A stretch of DNA of 64,000 nucleotides, from the NCBI GenBank assembly GCA_020637805.1, contig JACKJU010000012.1, forward strand, positions 1-64,000, read 5' to 3'. Source of the DNA: Nitratireductor sp. GTDB taxonomy: Bacteria; Pseudomonadota; Alphaproteobacteria; Rhizobiales; Rhizobiaceae. Positions 8,034 to 17,844 of the stretch are shown piece after piece; the stretch's first letter is position 1; each line of letters starts with the position of its first letter. Made by a program: the position numbers and the translations under genes. The notes under the pieces are model-generated. The model did no database searches, was not told the DNA's origin, and saw only the letters and a program-made list of their open reading frames with translations.

Positions 8034-9119
8034 ATGTCGAAGCGAAAGAAATTTGTCCGTCCTTCCCCCGCCCACGCTGCGCCACGAAAGCGCGCCGGAG
8101 ATGGTGCTGCCGGCAAGGCCGCAGGCCGCGAAGAAGGGGTTGCCGCCGCAGTGAAGGCGATTGCTGCCGATGGCGCAGAAAAGCCGCAACGTCTCCCGCC
8201 CGCCAGGTCGCGCCTGCCGGAAACCACCGGCCTGATCCTCGAAACAGCTGCCGACAGGGACTATGCCCTGATCGATTCCGGTGACGGATTGAAGCTGGAA
8301 CGCTACGGCCCGCTCAGGATCATCCGCCCCGAGGCACAGGCAATCTGGCAGAAGAGCCTGCCCGACAGCGAGTGGCAGAATGCTGATGCCGTGTTTACCG
8401 GCGACACGGACGAGGAAGGCGTTGGCCGCTGGGCGTTTCCGAAGAAGAAGCTCGGCGAAACCTGGCCGATGCAATGGGACGGGCTGCCCTATTACGGCAG
8501 GTTCACCTCGTTCCGCCATACCGGCGTTTTTCCAGAGCAGGCGGCCCATTGGCATTTCATGACTGGCAAGCTCAATGCGCGTCATGCAGGCGGCGGCGAA
8601 CAGGCCCGCGTTCTCAACCTTTTCGGCTATACCGGCATAGCCTCGCTCGCAGCGGCGCGCGCCGGCGCTCATGTCACCCATGTCGATGCCTCCAAGAAGG
8701 CAATCGGCTGGGCCCGCGAAAACCAGGTACTGGCCGGACTGTCCGAAAAGCCCATCCGCTGGATCTGCGAGGATGCGGTGAAGTTCTGCGAGCGCGAGGT
8801 CAGGCGCGGCAACACCTATGATGCCATCCTGCTCGACCCGCCCGCCTACGGACGTGGGCCGAAGGGCGAGGTCTGGCAGATGTTTTCCGATATTCCCCAC
8901 ATGACGGATCTGTGCCGCCAGCTTGTTTCGGAAAGGCCGCTCTTCGTGGTCCTTACCGCTTACGCTATTCGTGCATCGTTTTTCGCGGTGCACGAACTGA
9001 TGCAGGAGGTATTCGGCGACATGGGCGGAGAACTGCAATCGGGTGAACTGGTCATCCGCACGGAAAACTCCGAGCGCCACCTCTCCACCTCCATGTACAG
9101 CAGATGGATTGCAAAATGA
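8034..9119 (+). CDS. class I SAM-dependent rRNA methyltransferase (RlmI/COG1092-like)
   Basis: 361 aa. The first 65 residues are a basic, Ala-rich, probably disordered tail. Then comes an RlmI-like N-terminal region and a Rossmann methyltransferase domain: SAM-binding motif VLNLFGYTG, acidic residue in VTHVDASKKAIGWA, and the catalytic-loop motif LLDPPAYGRGP. Proteins of this group methylate 23S rRNA cytosine. The exact target is not provable here: the enzyme lacks an obvious PUA domain at the start, unlike E. coli RlmI. Its stop overlaps the start of the next RNA methyltransferase gene, making a three-gene coupled run with lspA. Confidence 0.85.
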   Translation: MSKRKKFVRPSPAHAAPRKRAGDGAAGKAAGREEGVAAAVKAIAADGAEKPQRLPPARSRLPETTGLILETAADRDYALIDSGDGLKLERYGPLRIIRPEAQAIWQKSLPDSEWQNADAVFTGDTDEEGVGRWAFPKKKLGETWPMQWDGLPYYGRFTSFRHTGVFPEQAAHWHFMTGKLNARHAGGGEQARVLNLFGYTGIASLAAARAGAHVTHVDASKKAIGWARENQVLAGLSEKPIRWICEDAVKFCEREVRRGNTYDAILLDPPAYGRGPKGEVWQMFSDIPHMTDLCRQLVSERPLFVVLTAYAIRASFFAVHELMQEVFGDMGGELQSGELVIRTENSERHLSTSMYSRWIAK

Positions 9120-9988
9120 GCGGACAGACGCATGCGGGCCGGGTCAAGGAGATTACCGCCACCTCCAATCCCATCGTCAAGGAGATCAAGGGGCTGGCGC
9201 TGAAGAAGAACCGCGATGCGGAGGGCCTCTTCATCGCAGAAGGCCTGCAACTCGTGACCTTTGCGCTGGAAAGCGGCTGGCGCGCCCGCTCGCTGATCTA
9301 TGCCAAGCGCATGGCGGGGCACGAGCACCTCATGCAGGTTGCGGCAAAGGCACGCGCTGCCGGTACGGATATTCTCGAGGTCAGCGAAAAGGTCCTTGGT
9401 GTCATTGCCCGCCGCGACAACCCGCAAATGGTCATCGGCGTGTTCGAGCAGCAATGGCACGATCCGCTCACCATCGCCAAATCCGCCGGAAAACCGGGGA
9501 ATGTGATCGTAGCCCTCGACCGTGTTCGCGATCCGGGAAACCTGGGCACCATCATCCGTACGGCAGACGCCGTTGGCGCAAGTGCCGTCCTGCTGGTTGG
9601 CGAATGCACGGATCCCTACTCCATGGAAGCCGTGCGCGCGACCATGGGATCGGTCTTCAATGTTGCGCTTTCCCGTATCGACGCCATCGATTTCGATGAG
9701 TTCAAGGCAGCCTTTCCCGGCCGCATTGCCGGCACACATCTGGGCGGCTCCGTCGACTATCGCAGTATCGCCTACGGATCCGATCCCTGGTGCCTGCTGA
9801 TGGGCAATGAACAGCAAGGCCTGCCGTCAATTCTGGCCGAAGCCTGTGACAGCCTGGTGCATATTCCCATGGCAGGCCGTGCCGAATCCCTCAATCTGGC
9901 CATTGCCACCGGCGTGATGCTCTTTGAAATGCGGCGCGATCATCTTACCATGGGTGAAATCGCTTCCGACGGGGGGAAACAGGCATGA
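9116..9988 (+). CDS. TrmH/SpoU-family RNA 2'-O-methyltransferase
   Basis: 290 aa from the ATG at 9116, which overlaps the previous stop (ATGA); an in-frame ATG at 9104 would add only four residues. The N-terminal SpoU-substrate-binding region (about 1-105) is followed by the knotted SPOUT domain with all three motifs: DPGNLGTIIRTADA, ATMGSVF, and MGNEQQGL with IPMAGRAESLNLAIA. Such enzymes methylate ribose in tRNA or 23S rRNA; substrate cannot be told from sequence. Overlap with lspA (9985) suggests coupling of all three genes. Confidence 0.92.
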   Translation: MSGQTHAGRVKEITATSNPIVKEIKGLALKKNRDAEGLFIAEGLQLVTFALESGWRARSLIYAKRMAGHEHLMQVAAKARAAGTDILEVSEKVLGVIARRDNPQMVIGVFEQQWHDPLTIAKSAGKPGNVIVALDRVRDPGNLGTIIRTADAVGASAVLLVGECTDPYSMEAVRATMGSVFNVALSRIDAIDFDEFKAAFPGRIAGTHLGGSVDYRSIAYGSDPWCLLMGNEQQGLPSILAEACDSLVHIPMAGRAESLNLAIATGVMLFEMRRDHLTMGEIASDGGKQA

Positions 9989-10473
9989 AGCCTTACCGGC
10001 TCAGAAAACGCACCGGTGTGATCCTGACCATTCTTCTGGTCCTGCTCGACCGCTTTACCAAATACCAGGTCGAGCAAAGCCTGCCGTTCCACGAGGTGGT
10101 GGAGGTGTTTCCGTTTCTCGCCTGGTACCGCACCTACAATCAGGGAATAGCCTTTTCCTTTCTTTCGGGAATGAACGACGTCCTGCTGATCGTGCTTACC
10201 CTGGCCATCCTGCTCTTCGTGATCTGGCTGTGGAAGAATTCCGACCGCTGGCGCTGGCTGGCAAGGCTTGGCTACGCTCTCATCACGGCCGGCGCCGTCG
10301 GCAATCTGTTCGATCGCGTGTTCCTGGGCCATGTGGTGGATTTCATCCTGTTTCACATTGGAAACTGGTCGTTTGCGGTCTTTAACCTCGCCGATGTCTT
10401 CATATCGGTCGGCGCTGCCGCCGTGATCCTCGATGAATTGCTGAAGGGAACTTCGCAAAAGCGCGAGACCTGA
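9985..10473 (+). CDS. lspA: lipoprotein signal peptidase (signal peptidase II)
   Basis: 162 aa with four TM segments. It cleaves prolipoprotein signal peptides at the lipid-modified Cys in the inner membrane. The two catalytic Asp residues are in GNLFDRV and FNLADVF, and the family motif YNQGIAFS is present. It starts within the end of the preceding methyltransferase gene (ATGA overlap). A substrate in this window is the L,D-transpeptidase lipoprotein at 20.7 kb. Confidence 0.96.
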   Translation: MKPYRLRKRTGVILTILLVLLDRFTKYQVEQSLPFHEVVEVFPFLAWYRTYNQGIAFSFLSGMNDVLLIVLTLAILLFVIWLWKNSDRWRWLARLGYALITAGAVGNLFDRVFLGHVVDFILFHIGNWSFAVFNLADVFISVGAAAVILDELLKGTSQKRET

Positions 10474-10620
10474 TCAGGCGCTGTGCGTTATTGCAGGACG
10501 GATGGCGGATTTCGCCGTCCGATGTATGGTTTGAGCGGTTCGGGCGATAGTGTATGACCAAGCCTGAAACGATATGAGACCGGCCGCCGTGCCGGCAGGA
10601 AATACGGGAGTGAAGAGCTG

Positions 10621-11616
10621 ATGTCGGGGACCTTCAAGGCAATTCTGGTTTCGCGCGACGAGGAAAAGAAGCAGAGCGTCGACGTGGTGGACCTTTCCAT
10701 GGACGATCTGATGGAAGGCGATGTGACCGTGAAGGTCGAGGCGACGACCATCAACTACAAGGACGGGTTGGCGATCACGGGCAAGAGCCCGGTCGTTCGC
10801 CACTGGCCAATGGTTCCGGGGATCGATCTCGTCGGCACGGTGGTCTCTTCTGACAGCGGCAGTTTTTCCAAGGGCGACAAGGTTCTGCTGAACGGCTTCG
10901 GCGTGGGTGAGACCCATTGGGGTGCCTATGCAGGCTATGCCCGGCTTTCGGCAAACTGGCTCATTCCCATGCCCAAGGGGCTGACCCCGCTGCAGGCAAT
11001 GGGTGTCGGCACCGCAGGCTATACCGCCATGCTGTGTGTGATGGCGCTGGAGAAATACGGCATTGAGCCGTCGAAAGGTCCTGTCGTTGTGACCGGGGCA
11101 AATGGCGGGGTGGGTTCCGTCGCAATCGCCATTCTGGCCAAGCTCGGCTACCACGTGATCGCTTCGACCGGTCGTCCAGGTGAGGCCGACTTCCTCAAGG
11201 AACTCGGTGCATCCGAAATCATCGACCGCAGCGAGCTTTCCGAGCCCGGCCGTCCGCTTGGCAAGGAGCGCTGGGCGGCAGGGGTCGACGGGGTCGGTTC
11301 ACACACGCTCGCAAATGTGCTTGCCCAGACTTCCTACGGCGGCGCGGTTGCAGCCTGCGGACTGGCTCAGGGATTTGATCTCCCGGCAACGGTCATGCCC
11401 TTCATTTTGCGTGGGGTCGCACTGTTCGGAATCGATTCCGTCATGGCATCCAAGGAAAAGCGCATCGAGGCATGGAAGCGCATCGCGACCGACCTCGACA
11501 TGGACAAGCTTGATGCGATCACCGAGACAATCGGGTTCGACCAGATCATCGGCAAGGCGCACGATATCATCGATGGAAAAATCCGGGGCCGTGTCGTCAT
11601 CGACATGACCGCCTGA
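10621..11616 (+). CDS. acuI: acrylyl-CoA reductase (NADPH), AcuI/YhdH family
   Basis: 331 aa, a medium-chain reductase without zinc ligands. Enzymes of this group reduce toxic acryloyl-CoA to propionyl-CoA with NADPH and can serve DMSP or acrylate detoxification. Visible: the N-terminal GroES-like domain with TINYKDGLAI and PGIDLVGTV, the nucleotide-binding motif VTGANGGVGSVA, NADPH-favouring STGRP at the end of the second strand, and WAAGVDGVGSHTLANVL. The gene stands alone between lspA and the ynjB-type gene, with no DMSP genes next to it, so a general detoxification role is as likely. Confidence 0.9.
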   Translation: MSGTFKAILVSRDEEKKQSVDVVDLSMDDLMEGDVTVKVEATTINYKDGLAITGKSPVVRHWPMVPGIDLVGTVVSSDSGSFSKGDKVLLNGFGVGETHWGAYAGYARLSANWLIPMPKGLTPLQAMGVGTAGYTAMLCVMALEKYGIEPSKGPVVVTGANGGVGSVAIAILAKLGYHVIASTGRPGEADFLKELGASEIIDRSELSEPGRPLGKERWAAGVDGVGSHTLANVLAQTSYGGAVAACGLAQGFDLPATVMPFILRGVALFGIDSVMASKEKRIEAWKRIATDLDMDKLDAITETIGFDQIIGKAHDIIDGKIRGRVVIDMTA

Positions 11617-11753
11617 CGGGGTTGGTGGCTCCGATCACGCCCGTTCTCACACGAGCGTGTGTTGCCGTTGATTGGCTGCCGGGTTAGGTCGGGGAAAAGC
11701 GGTCCGACGGGTCCTGCATTCCGTGAGCAGGAAGGCCGCACAGGAGGGTTTCC

Positions 11754-12974
11754 ATGTTCAGACGCACCGTGATCAAGACGCTTGCAGCGTTGCTGCCTGC
11801 CGCAATTGCAACCTCCGCCCATGCGGTGGATGTATCCGACTGGAAGTCGGTCGAAGAGGCTGCGCGCGGCCAGACCGTCTACTTCAACGCCTGGGGCGGC
11901 GCGCAGAACATCAACGACTATATCCGCTGGGCCGGTGACGAGGTCGAGAAGCGCTACGGCGTGAAGGTCAACCACGTCAAGCTGGACGATACGGCCAATG
12001 CGGTATCCGCCGTTGTTGCCGCCAAGGCCGCAGGGAAAGATGAGGGCGGCGAGATCGACCTCATCTGGATCAATGGCGAGAACTTCGTCAACATGAAGAA
12101 GCAGGGCCTGCTGCTCACGCCCGGCTGGGCGGACAGCCTGCCCAACTGGAAATACGTCGACTGGAAGAACAAGCCGACGATTACCGTCGATTTCACGGAA
12201 CCGGTCGAGGGGCTGGAAAGCCCTTGGGGCATGGCCAAGTTCGTGTTCTTCCAGGATACAGCTCGCGGCATCGAAATGCCCGACTCATTCCTGCAGCTTG
12301 TGGACTGGACGCAGAAACATCCCGGCCGCTTCACCTATCCCGCGCCGCCGGATTTCATCGGTTCCTCCTTCCTCAAACAGGCATTGACCGAAGTCGTCGC
12401 AGACAAGTCGGTCCTGCAGAAGCCGGTTGTCGAAGGCAAGTTTGAAACCGTCACCGCGCCGCTGTTTGCAGCGCTCGACCGCATGCACCCGAACATGTGG
12501 CGTGGCGGGCGCACCTTCCCCAAGAACAAGGAGGCGTTGCGCCAGTTGCTGGCTGACAACGAGGTGGACATTGCTTTTGCATTCTCGCCTGCAGAAGCCT
12601 CCAACGCCATTGCAAACAACGAACTGCCCGATACCGTGCGTTCGTTCGTGTTCTCGGGCGGCACGCTGGGCAATTCGCATTTCGTGGCAATTCCCTACAA
12701 TGCTGCAGCGAAAGAAGGCGCACTCGTATTCGCCAATTTTCTGATCTCGCCGGAGGCACAGCTGAAGAAGCAGGACCCGGAGGTCTGGGGCGATCCGACA
12801 GTCCTGAACATGGACGCCCTGCCGCAGGATGACCGCAAGGCATTCGACGATCTCGATCTTGGCGTTGCGACCCTGCCGCCCTCCAGGCTCGGCCCGACCT
12901 ACAACGAGCCGCACGCCAGCTGGATGGAACGTCTCGAGGTCGAGTGGACACGCCGCTACGGCGTTGCCAACTGA
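11754..12974 (+). CDS. ABC transporter periplasmic binding protein, YnjB type
   Basis: 406 aa. The N-terminus MFRRTVIKTLAALLPAAIA ending in SAHA is an export signal; the twin Arg with a following TxIK makes Tat export possible. The mature part begins with the pattern WKSVEEAARGQTVYFNAWGG and has the lobes of a spermidine/thiamine-class binding protein; PAPPDFIGSSF and FSPAEASNAI are typical of YnjB. An AGGAGGG ribosome site precedes the start. It is first of a three-gene importer (binding protein, fused permease, ATPase) matching E. coli ynjBCD. The substrate of this group is not established; no thiamine riboswitch was seen upstream. Confidence 0.88.
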   Translation: MFRRTVIKTLAALLPAAIATSAHAVDVSDWKSVEEAARGQTVYFNAWGGAQNINDYIRWAGDEVEKRYGVKVNHVKLDDTANAVSAVVAAKAAGKDEGGEIDLIWINGENFVNMKKQGLLLTPGWADSLPNWKYVDWKNKPTITVDFTEPVEGLESPWGMAKFVFFQDTARGIEMPDSFLQLVDWTQKHPGRFTYPAPPDFIGSSFLKQALTEVVADKSVLQKPVVEGKFETVTAPLFAALDRMHPNMWRGGRTFPKNKEALRQLLADNEVDIAFAFSPAEASNAIANNELPDTVRSFVFSGGTLGNSHFVAIPYNAAAKEGALVFANFLISPEAQLKKQDPEVWGDPTVLNMDALPQDDRKAFDDLDLGVATLPPSRLGPTYNEPHASWMERLEVEWTRRYGVAN

Positions 12975-13007
12975 CCGGCTGACGCTGGCCGGGGGCGGAG
13001 AGGGAAA

Positions 13008-14684
13008 ATGCTGCGCCTTGCTCCGCTCATTGCCATCGCCGTTCTGATCCTGCCGATATCGAGCGGGGTGTTGGCTACGCTGCTGCCGGCGTTTGGCTGG
13101 TTCCCGGCACTTGGCGGCACCACGGTTTCGGCTGAGCCGTTCCGGGAACTCTTCCGGGAACCGGGCATCTGGCAGTCCGTCTGGTTGAGCCTGAAGACCG
13201 GTCTTCTGACAACCATGATATCGCTTGGACTTGTCGTGGCGTTCTTTGCGGCCTGGTCCGGCACACGGCTGTTCGAACGGATGCGCCATCTCGTTTCGCC
13301 GTTGCTGGCAATCCCGCATGCCGCTGCTGCTTTTGGTCTGGCCTTCATGATCGCGCCCTCCGGTTTCCTGATGCGTCTCGTTTCGCCGGAACTGACCGGC
13401 TTCGTGACGCCACCTGATTGGCAGATACTGATGGACCCCGGCGGGTTGTCCATGTCCGCCGGGCTAATCGTCAAGGAAGTGCCGTTCCTGTTTCTTGTGA
13501 CATTGGCCGCCATGCCACAGGCGCGGGCGGGCGACTTTCATCGTGTTGCCTCGGGTCTGGGATATGGCCGCATGGCGGGGTTCGTCTTTACCGTCTGGCC
13601 GCAACTCTACCCGCAGATCAGGCTCGCGGTGTTCGCGGTGATCGCCTATGCAACCTCCGTTGTCGATGTCGCGCTGATCCTGGGGCCGACGAGTCCCGCT
13701 CCGCTGGCCGTTCGGCTTGTCGGCTGGATGGGTGATCCGGATCTTGCAATGCGGTTCAAGGCATCTGCGGGGGCAATCCTGCAACTGGGTCTCACCGTGT
13801 CTGCCCTTCTCATCTGGATCGTTCTCGAAAAGGCAGGTTCAGCATTGCTGCAAGTCTGCAGCCTGTCTGGCATCCGGTACTTGAGGGACGGTGCCTTGCG
13901 CTGGTTTTCGGGAGGGGCGATGGCGCTCGCCGCCGTGCTTGTTCTGGCAGGGCTGGCCGTTCTCGCCATTTGGTCTTTTGCCGGGTACTGGGCCTGGCCG
14001 GACGCCGTTCCGCGCAGTTTCACGCTCAAGACATGGATGCGCTCCCTCGATGCCGTCTCCGGACCGCTTTGGATCACGCTCCTGCTCGGACTGGCAGCCA
14101 TGGTGATCGCCATTGTCATCGTCATTGCCTCGCTGGAGAACGAGGCGCGCACGGGAAGGACCGGTGGCTCGCGTTCGCTCTGGCTTCTCTACCTGCCGCT
14201 CATCATGCCGCAGCCGGCCTTCCTGTTCGGTCTCAAGATGTTCTTTCTTGCATTCGGCGTAGGTACGGGTTTTGCCGCGCTTGTTTCCGTCCACCTTGTT
14301 TTCGTCCTGCCCTATGTCTTCCTTTCCCTTGCTGATCCCTGGCGCGCTTGGGACTCCCGCTATGCGCAGGTGTCCGCCACCCTTGGCGGAACGCGCAATG
14401 ATACCTTCTGGAAAATCCGGCTCCCTATGCTCGCCGGTCCTGTTCTGGTGGCCGCAGCGATCGGCTTTGCCGTGTCGGTAGGGCAGTACCTTCCAACGGT
14501 TCTGATAGGTGCCGGGCGCTGGCCGACGCTGACCACCGAAGCGGTTGCGCTTGCCTCGGGAGGCGACCGCAGGGTAATCGGTGTCTATGCGTTTCTGCAG
14601 ATGTTTCTTCCCTTTGCGGGCTTCGCGATTGCAGCCCTTGTTCCGGCGGCCATGTTTGCCAACCGCCGGGCGATGCGCGCCTGA
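13008..14684 (+). CDS. ABC transporter permease with two fused permease modules, YnjC type
   Basis: 558 aa with about twelve TM segments, made of two consecutive binding-protein-dependent permease modules. Two EAA-like cytoplasmic loops are visible: FHRVASGLGYGRMAGFVFTVWP near residue 175 and YAQVSATLGGTRNDTFWKIRLP near 450, each ready to dock on an ATPase subunit. It lies 33 bases after the binding-protein gene and 18 bases before the ATPase gene. Together the three would import a small solute across the inner membrane; substrate unknown. Confidence 0.9.
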   Translation: MLRLAPLIAIAVLILPISSGVLATLLPAFGWFPALGGTTVSAEPFRELFREPGIWQSVWLSLKTGLLTTMISLGLVVAFFAAWSGTRLFERMRHLVSPLLAIPHAAAAFGLAFMIAPSGFLMRLVSPELTGFVTPPDWQILMDPGGLSMSAGLIVKEVPFLFLVTLAAMPQARAGDFHRVASGLGYGRMAGFVFTVWPQLYPQIRLAVFAVIAYATSVVDVALILGPTSPAPLAVRLVGWMGDPDLAMRFKASAGAILQLGLTVSALLIWIVLEKAGSALLQVCSLSGIRYLRDGALRWFSGGAMALAAVLVLAGLAVLAIWSFAGYWAWPDAVPRSFTLKTWMRSLDAVSGPLWITLLLGLAAMVIAIVIVIASLENEARTGRTGGSRSLWLLYLPLIMPQPAFLFGLKMFFLAFGVGTGFAALVSVHLVFVLPYVFLSLADPWRAWDSRYAQVSATLGGTRNDTFWKIRLPMLAGPVLVAAAIGFAVSVGQYLPTVLIGAGRWPTLTTEAVALASGGDRRVIGVYAFLQMFLPFAGFAIAALVPAAMFANRRAMRA

Positions 14685-14702
14685 GCGCCGGAGTTCGCCC
14701 GC

Positions 14703-15350
14703 ATGACGCAAGCTGCCTCTCTCAGACTGGAAAAGGTGCGCCTTGGCCTGGATGGCCGAACCCTGCTTGATCTCGACTGCACGGTCGCACCAGGCGAAAT
14801 CCTGACGCTCATGGGGCCTTCCGGTTCCGGCAAATCCAGCCTGCTGGCGTTTGTGGCCGGATTTCTCCCACCTGCGTTCGAGGCGTACGGCCACGTCTGG
14901 CTGAACGGAGACGAGATCACCGCGCTCCCGGCGGAACGGCGCAGGGTCGGGCTGATGTTTCAGGATCCGCTGCTGTTTCCGCACATGAGCGTCGGCGCAA
15001 ACCTTGCCTTCGCGCTTTCCCGGGAGGCTGCGAAGCCAAAACCGGAACGCGCCAGGCTGGTTGAGGAGGCGCTGGCCGAGGCCGGGCTTGCGGGCTTTTC
15101 GGATCGCGACCCGGCGACGCTTTCCGGTGGCCAGCAATCTCGTGTTGCGCTGATGCGGGTCCTGTTGGCGCGGCCCCGTGCGCTGCTTCTGGACGAGCCG
15201 TTCTCGCGGCTCGACCGGGAGCTGCGCTCGCAGATGCGCGAGTTCGTATTCGCCGAGGCGCGCAAGCACGATCTGCCGGTGCTGCTCGTTACCCATGACC
15301 ATGAAGATGCGGAAGCGGCAGGCGGCACAGTCATCGAACTGGAGGGATGA
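14703..15350 (+). CDS. ABC transporter ATP-binding protein, YnjD type
   Basis: 215 aa, a minimal ATPase without a regulatory tail. Walker A GPSGSGKSS (about residues 39-47), Q-loop MFQDPLLF, signature LSGGQQSRVAL, Walker B ALLLDEPFS with D-loop SRLD, and the switch His in THDHEDA are all present. It energises the fused permease encoded just upstream. The following hrpB start is only one base beyond its stop codon, so co-transcription is likely although the functions are unrelated. Confidence 0.94.
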   Translation: MTQAASLRLEKVRLGLDGRTLLDLDCTVAPGEILTLMGPSGSGKSSLLAFVAGFLPPAFEAYGHVWLNGDEITALPAERRRVGLMFQDPLLFPHMSVGANLAFALSREAAKPKPERARLVEEALAEAGLAGFSDRDPATLSGGQQSRVALMRVLLARPRALLLDEPFSRLDRELRSQMREFVFAEARKHDLPVLLVTHDHEDAEAAGGTVIELEG

Positions 15351-15351
15351 C

Positions 15352-17844
15352 ATGGCTCTGACCTTGCCGCCTCTCCCGATCGATGCCTGCCTTCCCGAAT
15401 TGCGCGAGACAGTGGCCGGGCAAAACTGCGCTGTCTTGGTGGCTGCTCCAGGTGCCGGCAAGACCACCCGCGTGCCGCTCGCCCTGCTGGACGAGGCATG
15501 GACGAAAGGCGGCAGGATCATCGTTCTGGAGCCGCGCCGCATTGCCGCCCGAGCGGCTGCATCCCACATGGCTTCGCTCCTTGGCGAGCAACCGGGCGAA
15601 ACGGTCGGCTACCGCGTTCGCATGGATTCGAAGGTAAGCACAAGAACCCGCATCGAGGTCGTCACCGAAGGGGTCTTCACCCGCATGGCGCTGGAGGATC
15701 CCGAGCTTTCCGGCATTGCTGCCGTGCTGTTCGACGAGTTCCACGAACGCAGCCTCGACGGTGACCTGGGATTGGCGCTTGCGCTCGACATCCAGGGTGC
15801 ACTGCGCGAGGACCTGAGGATACTGCCCATGTCTGCCACCATCGACGGCGCGAAGGTGGCAGGGCTTCTGGGTGGTGCACCGGTAATCGAAAGCGAGGGA
15901 CGGGCATACCCGGTCGAAATCCGTTACGCCCGGCGGGACCCGGACGAACGTGCCGAGGATTCGGTGGCGGCAGCGATACGGACTGCCCTGCGTGAGGAAA
16001 CAGGCAGCATTCTCGCCTTTCTGCCGGGGCAGGGCGAGATCATGCGTTGCGCCTCCCGGCTCGAGGACAGCCTGCCGCCGGACACGGATATTTGCCCGCT
16101 CTATGGTGCCCTGTCTCCGGCGGAACAGGATCGCGCCATCCGCCCGGCACCCGAAGGGCACCGCAAGGTCGTGATCGCGACGTCAATTGCAGAAACTTCG
16201 ATTACCATCGACGGAGTGCGCATCGTCATCGACAGCGGCCTGGCACGGGTACCCAGGTTCGAACCGGGAACCGGCCTGACCCGGCTTGAAACCATCCGTG
16301 CCAGCAGGGCTTCGGTTGATCAGCGTGCGGGCAGGGCTGGCCGTACCGCGCCGGGCATCGCCATCCGTCTGTGGCATGAAGGCCAGACCTCCGCGCTACC
16401 GGACGCCGCCGCGCCAGAAATCCTCGAAAGCGATCTTTCCGGTCTCGTACTCGATCTCGCCAGTTGGGGCGTGACCGACCCGGCAACTTTGAAATGGCTC
16501 GATCTGCCGCCCGGCCCGGCATGGAACGAGGCGGTGACGCTGCTCAGGTCGCTGGACTGCCTGAACGAGGATGGCACCATCACGAAGGAAGGTGCGGCCA
16601 TGCGGGCAATGCCGCTTCCGCCAAGGCTGGCCCACATGGTTCTTGAGGGCGCGCGGCATGGTGCCGCGCGGGACGCGGCCATGCTTGCCATGCTCGTTAC
16701 CGAGCGCGGGCTAGGCGGCAATGTGCCCGATCTTGCCGAGCGGCTGGAACGCGCAGGCAGGGACCAGGGCCGCCGCGCACGCGATGTCAGGCAAGCTGCT
16801 GCCCGCCAAGCGAAGCAGGCTGAAAAGGCGGCAATGGCAGAGAAAAGCGCGGGCAAGACATCAGGCGCAATGCTGTCTGCCGGAGGACTTCTCTCGCTTG
16901 CCTGGCCTGACCGAATAGCAAAGCGGGTGGGACAGAACGGTCAGGGCGAAGCGCTGTTCAGGCTTGCCAATGGGCGGCAGGCGCGCATGGCCGAAACCTC
17001 GCCGCTTGGCCGCGCCGAGTTTCTGGTGGCGGCAGAAATCCAGGGAAGTGCCGGCAATGCCCGCATCCTTTCGGGAGCACAGATATCTGCAGAGGAAATC
17101 GAACTTCTGCATGGCCACCACATCCGCGAGGAACGCCTCGTCGAGGCAGACGATTCAGGCAGACTGCGTGCCCGCAAGGTCACGCGCATCGGCACGCTGG
17201 AGCTGTCGTCGAAACCGGATTCGATTACTGCAGCGGATGATGCCGGCACTCTCCTGATTGCACGCATTCGGGGTGGCGGGCTGGAGGTGCTGGATTTCGG
17301 TCACGCCGCGGAATTTCGCCATCGTCTCGGCTTCCTGCACCATCACCTCCCGGAACGTTTTCCCGATGTTTCAGACGAGGCTCTGCTTGGCACGCTGGAA
17401 ACCTGGCTTGGCCCGTTCATCGGGAATGCGACCTCCCTTGCCCAGGTTACCCCGGACAAGCTGCATGATGCGCTCGCTTTCCTGGTGGGCCACGCAAACG
17501 CTGCCGATACAGACTGCTTGGCGCCCGCGAGATTTGTCACACCTGCAGGGTCGGCGATCCGCTTGCGCTACGAGGGAGAAAAGGCAATCCTGCAGGTGAG
17601 GGTGCAGGAAATGTTCGGCACGTCCATCCATCCGGCGATACTGGACGGAAAGCTGCCACTGGTAGTGGAACTGCTATCGCCTGCTGGCCGGCCGGTCCAG
17701 ACGACACTTGACCTTCCCGGTTTCTGGCATGGAAGCTGGAGAGATGTGCGTTCGGAGATGCGCGGACGCTATCCGAAACATGTCTGGCCGGAAGACCCGG
17801 CCAATGCACAGCCAACGGCGCGCGCAAAGCCGCGCGGGAAATGA
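15352..17844 (+). CDS. hrpB: ATP-dependent helicase HrpB
   Basis: 830 aa, full length. A DExH-box (DEAH-type) RNA helicase of unknown cellular target. Motifs in order: Walker A APGAGKTT (about residues 31-38), EPRRIAARAAA, DEFHERS box, SAT (MSATIDG), then the C-terminal helicase domain with TSIAETSITIDGV and QRAGRAGRTAPG, followed by the HA2-like and HrpB-specific C-terminal regions ending in a basic tail. The ATG at 15352 follows the ynjD-type stop directly. Its last codons overlap the start of regB, an arrangement common in Rhizobiales. Confidence 0.95.
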   Translation: MALTLPPLPIDACLPELRETVAGQNCAVLVAAPGAGKTTRVPLALLDEAWTKGGRIIVLEPRRIAARAAASHMASLLGEQPGETVGYRVRMDSKVSTRTRIEVVTEGVFTRMALEDPELSGIAAVLFDEFHERSLDGDLGLALALDIQGALREDLRILPMSATIDGAKVAGLLGGAPVIESEGRAYPVEIRYARRDPDERAEDSVAAAIRTALREETGSILAFLPGQGEIMRCASRLEDSLPPDTDICPLYGALSPAEQDRAIRPAPEGHRKVVIATSIAETSITIDGVRIVIDSGLARVPRFEPGTGLTRLETIRASRASVDQRAGRAGRTAPGIAIRLWHEGQTSALPDAAAPEILESDLSGLVLDLASWGVTDPATLKWLDLPPGPAWNEAVTLLRSLDCLNEDGTITKEGAAMRAMPLPPRLAHMVLEGARHGAARDAAMLAMLVTERGLGGNVPDLAERLERAGRDQGRRARDVRQAAARQAKQAEKAAMAEKSAGKTSGAMLSAGGLLSLAWPDRIAKRVGQNGQGEALFRLANGRQARMAETSPLGRAEFLVAAEIQGSAGNARILSGAQISAEEIELLHGHHIREERLVEADDSGRLRARKVTRIGTLELSSKPDSITAADDAGTLLIARIRGGGLEVLDFGHAAEFRHRLGFLHHHLPERFPDVSDEALLGTLETWLGPFIGNATSLAQVTPDKLHDALAFLVGHANAADTDCLAPARFVTPAGSAIRLRYEGEKAILQVRVQEMFGTSIHPAILDGKLPLVVELLSPAGRPVQTTLDLPGFWHGSWRDVRSEMRGRYPKHVWPEDPANAQPTARAKPRGK

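Noticed and set aside
10496..10520. GGACGG/CCGTCC pairing after lspA as terminator
   Set aside because: Six pairs, large loop and no T-run.
10621..11616. DMSP degradation locus formed by acuI with the long acyl-CoA dehydrogenase at 28.8 kb
   Set aside because: The genes are 17 kb apart with no dddL/dmdA-type genes seen; the dehydrogenase fits the hydroxycinnamate operon.
11617..11753. Thiamine riboswitch upstream of the ynjB-type gene
   Set aside because: The conserved CTGAGA and ACCTGATCTGG boxes are absent.
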